Part shown: positions 8,823 to 15,778 of the stretch, in pieces
Layout of the letters: each line of letters opens with the position of its first letter
Numbering within the stretch: the stretch's first letter is position 1
IMG/VR virus record: IMGVR_UViG_3300025626_000113
Location: 1 to 26,389 of that record
Origin: a virus
Length of the DNA: 26,389 nucleotides
Strand: one strand, 5' to 3'
Translations under genes and position numbers: made by a program
Notes under the pieces: generated by a model
What the model was told of the DNA's origin: nothing
What the model saw: only the letters and a program-made list of their open reading frames with translations
Databases searched by the model: none

Positions 8823-11294
8823 ATGGCAGAAAGTAAAAGAACAGGGATCAAGGGATCTATGAATAAAGATCTTGACGATAGACTAGTACCCGAAGGGTTT
8901 TTTAGAGACGCTTTAAATGTAAGTGTTGGACACTCGGAGGGCTCTGACGTAGGGGCTATTGAAAATGTGAGAGGTAATGCGGTTCCAATTGCTCAAACTA
9001 GTATAACAGGTACAGTAATAGGATCTACAGTTGATGACGAAACAGGTAATATATACTGGTTTGTTGTTTCTGCAAATCAAGATGCAATATACGAATATAA
9101 TGCTACCACAAATGCAGTCTCTACTGTATTGATAGATAGCAGAGCCTTCACGGGGGATGGCGACGACGGAGGCGATGGTGGCGGTGGCGGTAGTGTTGAA
9201 ACATGGACTGTAACTGGAACAATAAATGGTACAGAAGTAGCAGAACCTACTGTAGGCGGATACGAACAATACTCAATTGATATAAGCACTGTTGCAACAT
9301 CTACAAGCAGTACAGGAAGTATAAGAAGTGTTAATACTTTTTTATACGAAGAAATAGATAGTGCTGGTGCTGGTGGTACTGCATTGGCCTCTCAGCCAAC
9401 AGGTTTTGGGTCATCATCTAGTTCTTCAGTTATCTCCACTCCTAGCTCTAACAGACCAGCTAGTGCAGCTAGTAGATATTTCAGAGTAACATTGACAGAT
9501 AGTGGAATACCTGCATCTACAGCAATTTTATATGTTACCGTTGCAATTTCTGCACAAACAGTTGCTCTTGACGTGTCATTTTCATTACCATCAAGCTTCA
9601 CTAGTGGAGACACTATAACATTAAACTCAACACCAATTGGAGGAGTTCCAGGCTATACTTATGCTTGGAGTGGACCTAATGGGTTTTCATCAACTTCTCA
9701 GAACACTTCGGTATCAAATGCAGGTTCTGCTAACGCAGGAACATATACAATATCAGTAACTGATTCAAACTCAAATAGTACATCCCAATCCAGAACTAAC
9801 TCAATGACATCTTTTGGTTACCCTTCAGTTACAACAGTAATTGTTAGTCAATCTGGTAACCAAGGAGAATTAACAATGAACGGTTTCGTAAATAACGGAG
9901 GCGCTAACGGTGGAGTTGTTACAGCCAGAGGATTCTATTATTTAAAAAATATAACAGGTACAGCTTACGCTGCATCAACAGTTATTGCAAATGGAACTAA
10001 GAATACAGAACCAAGCGGTACCGGAAACGGGGCATATTCTATATTACAGTCAGGCTTAGATGCAGGCTCTACATATGATTGTGTTGCTTGGGCTAGTAAT
10101 GGCTCTTTAGAGGACCAAGATGTGGTTAAATCGAATACTACACAACCCGCAGGTACTCAAACTATTGTTGCAAACCCAACATCTTTAGGTGATAAACCTG
10201 CTGCAAGCGCAAGTTATCAAGTTGATTTAACATTAACAAATCTACCTAATTCACTTATTACTCCAACTATAACTTATGTAACAGGGGGTAGTGGATGGAT
10301 TGCAAGTGTAACAAGAAGGTCAGGAACTGATACATATGACATTACATTTGGTACTATGACTGCTCCAACCGCAACATCTCCTACGTTTAGGGTTGCACAA
10401 GTTAGGTTCACTAACCCAACAACGGGTATAAACACGGATGTAGCATGTTCACAAACATTAGGAGCAGCTATATCTATAACCGCTACTAATGGCCTAACTA
10501 GCTTTAATAAATTAGGTGGCTTTAACGGGTTTCCGGTAACAGTTGCGTTTGATCCTGCTGGTACAGTTCAAGGCCAGTGGAGATTCAAAGATTCACTACC
10601 TAATTGGATACACCTTGGATCTTCTGCTACTGGTGTTCACACACACAATGCATCTTATTTAGGAGATTTTAACGCACAATCATTCTTTTTTGAGTATAAT
10701 AATTCAGGTGGAGCTAGAAACCATACATTTGATGTAAGAATAATGGATGAATATGAAGATGATTTAACTGCTCCTGGAGTTGCGGTTAGAGATACTATAA
10801 CTATAAGCCAAGATTTGAGTGTGCCAACTACCATGTACGAATATAATGGTGTGGCTAATACAAAAACTGGCATTACCACTGTTAAAAGTAATGGTAGTTT
10901 CCATACAGCTTCTTTTTCTGGTGGACAAGGAGGTAATACAAACGATAATGTTCTTAGAATAACAGTTACACCGTTAGCCCCTAATCAAGCAGAAATAGCT
11001 ACTGTTAAGTATTACATTACTCAATCAACAGGAGGTTACAACACTTCTGCATTTCCTAATGCTTGGGATCCTTGGTTTAATGTAAACGGTTCTATGGTTA
11101 GTGGAGTTGGTTCTGCCAACGCTATAACGTTAGGTACTACTGGGGGCGTGTATAATTTAGCTATAACATCTAGAGGTGCTAGTCCGTTTTCAAATGGAAG
11201 TTATTCACAGATTATAAGATCTATAACTGTTATTGCTACCACAGACGGAGGAACAACTTCCTCTAAGACGTTTTCACTCGGACAAACATTCTAA
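8823..11294 (+). CDS. N-terminal piece of tail stabilisation/propeller protein fused to Ig/Fn3/BACON-like domain array
   Basis: Residues 1 to ~107 contain GIKGSMNKDLDDRLVPEGFF, RDALNVSVGHSEGSDVGAIE and NIYWFVVSANQDAIYEYN. This is the start of the large propeller-type stabilisation/tail protein of crAss-like and related Bacteroidota phages. A Gly/Asp linker (residues 111-124) follows, then roughly six beta domains: a Ser/Thr-rich domain (~126-240); a PKD/Ig-like domain (~248-328, with PGYTYAWSGPNGF); an Fn3-like domain (~331-440, with VVTARGFYY and GLDAGSTYDCVAWASNG); and three segments ending in a BACON-like strand with a terminal Gln (about 447-545, 548-664 and 671-823, ending CSQT, ISQD and LGQTF). 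Such domains usually bind surface glycans or cells, so this is probably a virion surface adhesin. The remainder of the propeller appears to be encoded by the next gene, 17 bases downstream. The domain calls are by pattern only. Confidence 0.72.
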   Translation: MAESKRTGIKGSMNKDLDDRLVPEGFFRDALNVSVGHSEGSDVGAIENVRGNAVPIAQTSITGTVIGSTVDDETGNIYWFVVSANQDAIYEYNATTNAVSTVLIDSRAFTGDGDDGGDGGGGGSVETWTVTGTINGTEVAEPTVGGYEQYSIDISTVATSTSSTGSIRSVNTFLYEEIDSAGAGGTALASQPTGFGSSSSSSVISTPSSNRPASAASRYFRVTLTDSGIPASTAILYVTVAISAQTVALDVSFSLPSSFTSGDTITLNSTPIGGVPGYTYAWSGPNGFSSTSQNTSVSNAGSANAGTYTISVTDSNSNSTSQSRTNSMTSFGYPSVTTVIVSQSGNQGELTMNGFVNNGGANGGVVTARGFYYLKNITGTAYAASTVIANGTKNTEPSGTGNGAYSILQSGLDAGSTYDCVAWASNGSLEDQDVVKSNTTQPAGTQTIVANPTSLGDKPAASASYQVDLTLTNLPNSLITPTITYVTGGSGWIASVTRRSGTDTYDITFGTMTAPTATSPTFRVAQVRFTNPTTGINTDVACSQTLGAAISITATNGLTSFNKLGGFNGFPVTVAFDPAGTVQGQWRFKDSLPNWIHLGSSATGVHTHNASYLGDFNAQSFFFEYNNSGGARNHTFDVRIMDEYEDDLTAPGVAVRDTITISQDLSVPTTMYEYNGVANTKTGITTVKSNGSFHTASFSGGQGGNTNDNVLRITVTPLAPNQAEIATVKYYITQSTGGYNTSAFPNAWDPWFNVNGSMVSGVGSANAITLGTTGGVYNLAITSRGASPFSNGSYSQIIRSITVIATTDGGTTSSKTFSLGQTF
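9153..9194 (+). other. GC-rich Gly/Asp linker-coding seam
   Basis: This 42-base stretch encodes GDGDDGGDGGGGGS and is strikingly GC-rich against its AT-rich surroundings. It lies exactly where propeller-like sequence stops and the Ig-like array begins, so it reads as a flexible hinge. It may mark the edge of an acquired domain block. Confidence 0.65.
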
Positions 11295-11311
11295 GAAATA
11301 AATAAATAAAT
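11295..11311 (+). promoter_or_regulatory. AAAT-repeat translation leader
   Basis: The 17-base gap before the start at 11312 is made of tandem AAAT units with no Shine-Dalgarno box. Bacteroidota and their phages initiate on unstructured A-rich leaders, so this likely serves as the initiation signal and lets the second half of the split tail protein be translated independently. Confidence 0.6.
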
Positions 11312-14300
11312 ATGGCAAGCGAAACACTAAATTTAAACGTTTCCAATCTTATAACAGGAGTTAACATCATTGATGGGATGCTTCTGTTTACAGATAACCG
11401 TAATGAACCTAGGAAAATAAATATTGCTAGGTTTAGAGACGAGGGTGTCCACACTTCCGGCACCACACAAATATACGGTAGAGATTTTGAAACTTTAGAT
11501 ATATCTTTAATTAAAAAGCATCCGTCTACAGCAGCAACTTTTGCAATAGCTTCTACAGACCTTGAAGACTCTGTTTTTAAAAACGTATTTCCAAGGTTTT
11601 CTTATAGATGGAAATACAATGATAATGAGTATTCTCCTTTTGCCCCTTTTACAGAGGCTATATATCAAGGAAAAGCTTTAGATTTAAAAGAAGTTTTTGA
11701 GACGGGTGAAATTGCAGCTGTTCAAAACGTTGTAGATTCAGTTACAATAACTGTACCCACAACTCAGAAAGATGTTATTGAGATTGATTTGCTATACACA
11801 GAATCAATATCTTCAACAGTATATATTGCCGAGACTAAAAAGTTATTAGCGAGTGACATTACAGCGGGTACTGTTAGTTTTACAGTTAACACAAGAAACT
11901 TTTTCAAAGCTGTATCAGGAAGTCAATTAACACGTATATTTGACAAAGTCCCTAGAAAAGCTAAAGCTCAAGATTTAACTGGTAATAGAGTAATTTACGG
12001 CAATTACTTAGAAAACTATGACAATACAGCGGTTGATGGTAGTGTATCTTATGTAAGTGGAGCTACTGTTGCGTCTAAAATGGGCGTTCGTTCAAATTCA
12101 AAATATACAGTTGGAGTTGCTTTTTCAGACCAAGCAGGAAGACTAGGTGATTTAATAGACTTAGGTGGTGTAGAAACACCATTCTCACCTACGGGTCCTT
12201 TAAGTCTAACATGTCAGCTTTCTGGAACTGTGCCCTCATGGGCTACCAACTATAGATACTATATAAAAGATACTACAGGCCAAAGACATAATATAAAGTC
12301 ATACGCGGCTTTTGATGAAGAAGTTGGTGGTACAACATCCTCAGAAGTGTGGATAGCAATACAATCCGAAGATGTAAATAAAGTACAAGAAGGCGATTTT
12401 ATATATCATAAAGCTCAACATAGAACAGACTCTTTTGTAGGTATTCCAGGACAAGCAAATGCTAGTTACGGAGATACAGTACCAACAGATGGACTAGGAG
12501 CAATACAGCCTTACAACAAGCGCAAAGTTATTGAAATAAAAGCCGAAGCGCCTGATTCAGTAAAATATGGATTGGTAAATAGAAACAGATTAGCAATAAA
12601 ACAAACTTGGACTACTCATACTTTTCGGTCACTAGATATTACTAACGGCAATTATGTTACAGGCCATACACCTACTATAAGTGATGACTACATAGCTATT
12701 GAGGATCCGGAAGTAGCAACTGCTATAACAGAAGAATTAGAAAATAGTAAAATTGTATATATAAGCCTAGGTACTAATACCTCTCATAAGACTAGAATCA
12801 CATCTGTATCAGCAGTAGATATTGGAGGGGTTGGAACTAGCGGTTCGTTAATACAATTAGCAAATAAACTAAGCGCAGATGCAGTTAGTGGTATAAACTC
12901 TACTTCAGTTATAAAAATATATTCAGGAGAATTAAGTAATGAACAATTAAGAGTTTTAGATGGTAAGTTTTTTATAAAAACCACTAGATACAACATTGGA
13001 TTTGTTGCGGGCTCTGGAAGTATAATTACAACCGACCCAAATACAGCTGTATCTTTTCCTCATTTAATAGACGACACAGCATTTACAAATGCGGGAACAT
13101 CAATGGATTTGTTTACAGTAGAAGCAAATGCTGATTCTAACTTAGATTTATTCTGGGAAGCTTCAAACGCTTTTGCAGTTTCTGCAACAGACGCTTTAGA
13201 TTTTGGACAATTAAATGTTATAGATTGGAGCAATTGTATTTCATTTGCGCGTAACGGAACGAGTAGGCCTATTTTAGATATTGAAATGAGTTATGATAGG
13301 TTTAATAGTATACCTGTTGGAAAGGGGGTTCGAGTCACAACTCCTACAGAAAATGAAGGTATTGCAAGATATCAGTCAAATCTTATATTTTCTGGTATAA
13401 TGAATCCTGGTACTTCTTTAAATAAATTAAATCAATTTATTGAAGCCGATGGTATTACCAAGGATATAAATCCAAAATATGGATCTATACAAAAAATATA
13501 TTCATCTGATAATTTAACAGTTTTTTGTGAAGATAGAATTGTTAAAGTATTAGCAAATAAAGACGCACTATATAATGCCGACGAAAGCGCAAACTTAATA
13601 GCCACATCAAATGTTTTAGGACAAGTGGTTGCTTATAAAGGATTATATGGTATTGCTAAAAATCCAGAATCTTTTGCAGCCTATGGTAATGATCAATTCT
13701 TTTCAGACAGGATACGTGGTGCGGTTTTAAAGCTAACCCCTGCTAATGGGCAAATTATTGAAATAAGTAAATCTGGTATGCGTGATTTCTTTAGAGATAG
13801 GCTACCATCCGCTACAAATATTTTAGGATCGTTTGATATACATTCTAACAAGTACATGCTAACAATTAAAGGCTATAATGCTACTTTAGGGGATATAGAT
13901 GTAATTAACACTGTAGATACAGAACTAGACCAGCCTTCAGCAAATATGACCCTAGGCTACTATGCTAATGGTCAAACACAAGGTTGGACTAGTAGGTATT
14001 CTTTTATACCGGATAGTGGTGTGAGTGTTGATGGTAAGTATTATACCTTTAAAGACGGTAAAATATGGAGGCATCATGCTTCTGCGGCATCTCATAATAA
14101 TTTTTATGGTATTCAGTACAATTCACAAGTTGAGTTTATATTTAATGACAATCCAACACTGAGTAATGAATGGACTGCATTGAATTATGAAGGAACTGAA
14201 GGTTGGGAAGTAGTGCATGTTAAAGCGGATCAGGAAAATAATATAACACTAAATGCTAAAATATTAGACAATAAGTGGTTTGTTAAAGAAGGTAAATACT

Positions 14301-14512
14301 TTGCTCCTATAACAGGAGAGGAAAATATATATACTTTAGTGTTTGCAGGTGTTCCTAATTCAGAAGGAGAGTATCCTACTCAAGATTCTGGCGTTACAAG
14401 ACCCGTAGCGGGTGTTAAGGGCTTCTTTAACAAGGTTAAAATGAAGAATGATAATACAACTAGGGAAGAGCTGTTTGCTGTCAGTGCGGAGTATTATGTT
14501 AGTGATAGATAA
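11312..14512 (+). CDS. Tail stabilisation/hub protein, C-terminal propeller and beta-rich part
   Basis: This 1066-residue protein carries the main body of the large tail stabilisation (tubular B-like) protein seen in crAss-like and related Bacteroidota podoviruses. Recognisable segments in order are ITGVNIIDGMLLFTDNRNEP (~13-32), FPRFSYRWKYNDNEYSPFAP (~93-112), RIFDKVPRKAKAQDLTGNRV (~210-230), YSSDNLTVFCEDRIVKVLANKD (~730-750, shown here only as a landmark) and SFAAYGNDQFFSDRIRGAVL (~788-808). Its N-terminus begins where the propeller of intact homologues would continue after the first ~105 residues of the upstream gene. It should form the tail hub below the connector ring. It has its own start, preceded by the leader AAATAAATAAATAAAT, and several stops lie in the 17-base gap. 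It is therefore a separately translated protein, not a readthrough product. It ends with tandem TAA TAA stops. Confidence 0.75.
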   Translation: MASETLNLNVSNLITGVNIIDGMLLFTDNRNEPRKINIARFRDEGVHTSGTTQIYGRDFETLDISLIKKHPSTAATFAIASTDLEDSVFKNVFPRFSYRWKYNDNEYSPFAPFTEAIYQGKALDLKEVFETGEIAAVQNVVDSVTITVPTTQKDVIEIDLLYTESISSTVYIAETKKLLASDITAGTVSFTVNTRNFFKAVSGSQLTRIFDKVPRKAKAQDLTGNRVIYGNYLENYDNTAVDGSVSYVSGATVASKMGVRSNSKYTVGVAFSDQAGRLGDLIDLGGVETPFSPTGPLSLTCQLSGTVPSWATNYRYYIKDTTGQRHNIKSYAAFDEEVGGTTSSEVWIAIQSEDVNKVQEGDFIYHKAQHRTDSFVGIPGQANASYGDTVPTDGLGAIQPYNKRKVIEIKAEAPDSVKYGLVNRNRLAIKQTWTTHTFRSLDITNGNYVTGHTPTISDDYIAIEDPEVATAITEELENSKIVYISLGTNTSHKTRITSVSAVDIGGVGTSGSLIQLANKLSADAVSGINSTSVIKIYSGELSNEQLRVLDGKFFIKTTRYNIGFVAGSGSIITTDPNTAVSFPHLIDDTAFTNAGTSMDLFTVEANADSNLDLFWEASNAFAVSATDALDFGQLNVIDWSNCISFARNGTSRPILDIEMSYDRFNSIPVGKGVRVTTPTENEGIARYQSNLIFSGIMNPGTSLNKLNQFIEADGITKDINPKYGSIQKIYSSDNLTVFCEDRIVKVLANKDALYNADESANLIATSNVLGQVVAYKGLYGIAKNPESFAAYGNDQFFSDRIRGAVLKLTPANGQIIEISKSGMRDFFRDRLPSATNILGSFDIHSNKYMLTIKGYNATLGDIDVINTVDTELDQPSANMTLGYYANGQTQGWTSRYSFIPDSGVSVDGKYYTFKDGKIWRHHASAASHNNFYGIQYNSQVEFIFNDNPTLSNEWTALNYEGTEGWEVVHVKADQENNITLNAKILDNKWFVKEGKYFAPITGEENIYTLVFAGVPNSEGEYPTQDSGVTRPVAGVKGFFNKVKMKNDNTTREELFAVSAEYYVSDR

Positions 14513-14532
14513 TAAAAATTAAATTAAATTAA
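14513..14532 (+). promoter_or_regulatory. TAAAT-repeat translation leader
   Basis: The gap before the start at 14533 consists of tandem TAAAT-type pentamers and contains no G or C. It is the same type of leader as at 11295-11311 and 18278-18293 and probably replaces a Shine-Dalgarno site. Confidence 0.55.
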
Positions 14533-14937
14533 ATGCAATTACAAATAAGAAAATTAATAGAATCTGATTGGAGCTTTCTACCTTCTTGGTGGGAAGCTTA
14601 TGATCAAGTTATACCACAAAGAGACTTTTTACCAGATAATGGTTTAGGGGGCTTTATGGTGTGTAAGGAACTAGACCCAATAGCGGCTATGTTTCTTTAC
14701 ACAACAAATTCAAAAACTGCAATTCCAGCTATTGTTATATCGGATAGATATTACAAAGATAATGATAGAAGTGATGCATTACAGTTATTGGTGGACTTTA
14801 CGACAAATTTTGCAAAAGATATGGGGTATAAGTTTTCATTTGCTTGGGCAAAACCAGGCATATTATTAGAAAAATATAAACAAACAGGATACGTGGTGGA
14901 TAAAACACCAAGTTTCGAATTAATAATACAATATTAG
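14533..14937 (+). CDS. Small GNAT-like acetyltransferase-fold protein
   Basis: This 134-residue protein has the order of elements of the GNAT (GCN5-related N-acetyltransferase) fold: an N-terminal strand (IRKLIESDWSFLPSWWEAY), strands around GGFMVCKELDPIAAMFLY (~39-56), a beta-4-like strand TAIPAIVIS (~62-70), a following helix (~80-97) and C-terminal YKQTGYVVDKTPSFELI. The glycine-rich acetyl-CoA loop (Q/RxxGxG/A) is not present. The corresponding stretch is DNDRSDAL, so cofactor binding may be altered or lost. It lies between the tail hub gene and the first putative ejection protein, one base before the next start. The target is unknown; it could modify a virion or host protein, or be a structural adaptation of the fold. 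GNAT assignment is by pattern. Confidence 0.55.
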   Translation: MQLQIRKLIESDWSFLPSWWEAYDQVIPQRDFLPDNGLGGFMVCKELDPIAAMFLYTTNSKTAIPAIVISDRYYKDNDRSDALQLLVDFTTNFAKDMGYKFSFAWAKPGILLEKYKQTGYVVDKTPSFELIIQY

Positions 14938-14938
14938 T

Positions 14939-15751
14939 ATGGGAACAATAATGGCGGGAGCTGGAATTTTGAAAAGTGGTTTTGAATTAGCAGGTGCCTT
15001 AAAAAACAAAGGAGCGGTTAATCGAGAGCTGGAAACATCTAAAGCAAAGTTTCAAAACTCTAGAAATAGATACGAAAACTTTACATTTACAAACCCTTGG
15101 GAGCAACTTGAAAATACCGCGGAAGATTTAACTGTTAATACACAGGCGGCAGAATTTCAAGCAATGAATGCTGACCAAGCACTAGCTGCATCATTAGAAA
15201 CAATGAGAGAGACTGGTGGAGGAGCATCAAGCGCACAAGCAATTGCTAATGCGGCATTGATGTCTCAACAGGGCATATCATCATCACTTGCACAGCAAGA
15301 ACAATCTAACTCGATGTTGCGCGCCCAGCAGGCAGCAGCAAACCAAAAATTGGTAGCACAAGGCGCCGAAGATGTACAAACACAAAGATTAGAACAAACT
15401 CAAGGAGTACTCAATATGAATGCCGCAAGAATGGAAGCAGCTAATGCAGCTAAATCCGCTAACCAATCACAAATTGCTGGTTCTATGACAAGTCTAGCTT
15501 CTGGACTTGGAGGGCTTGCGGGTGGTTCTGGATTACTAGGTAAAGCAAAAGGTTTACTTGGTGGTAAAGCACAGGGTTTACTTGGAAAACTAGGTGACCC
15601 GACTAAAGGACTTATAAGCAATGTGCAAGATAGGTTTAATGGTGGAAATTTTTCCGGGATGATTGGAAACGGAATGACTGGGGTCAATTCCAACTTTAAT
15701 CTACCAGGAGGGGATTTCGGAAAAATACCTTATACAACATTCGGAGGTTAA
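14939..15751 (+). CDS. Putative internal virion / ejection protein (gp14-like)
   Basis: This 270-residue protein is rich in Ala, Gln, Gly and Ser. The N-terminus is short and hydrophobic (GTIMAGAGILKSGFELAGALK), followed by a long Gln/Ala-rich helical segment (~30-185) and a glycine/leucine-rich tail with repeats of the type KGLLGGKAQGLLGKLG (~195-225). This resembles small internal virion proteins such as the T7 gp14 class, which are ejected first and help form the channel through the outer membrane. It is the first and smallest of three consecutive genes of rising size, the order seen for ejection proteins. Translation may start at 14939 or at the in-frame ATG at 14951. Function is inferred from composition and gene order, not from a recognised domain. 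Confidence 0.55.
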   Translation: MGTIMAGAGILKSGFELAGALKNKGAVNRELETSKAKFQNSRNRYENFTFTNPWEQLENTAEDLTVNTQAAEFQAMNADQALAASLETMRETGGGASSAQAIANAALMSQQGISSSLAQQEQSNSMLRAQQAAANQKLVAQGAEDVQTQRLEQTQGVLNMNAARMEAANAAKSANQSQIAGSMTSLASGLGGLAGGSGLLGKAKGLLGGKAQGLLGKLGDPTKGLISNVQDRFNGGNFSGMIGNGMTGVNSNFNLPGGDFGKIPYTTFGG

Positions 15752-15778
15752 TCTTAATAAAATAACAAAGCATATAAT

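Noticed and set aside
8823-11294. Diversity-generating retroelement target in the Ig-like array
   Set aside because: No reverse transcriptase gene, template repeat or A-biased near-duplicate pair was seen in this window.
11292-11320. Stop-codon readthrough or recoding joining the 823- and 1066-residue proteins
   Set aside because: The gap is 17 bases, which shifts the frame, and further stops follow; the downstream gene has its own ATG and leader.
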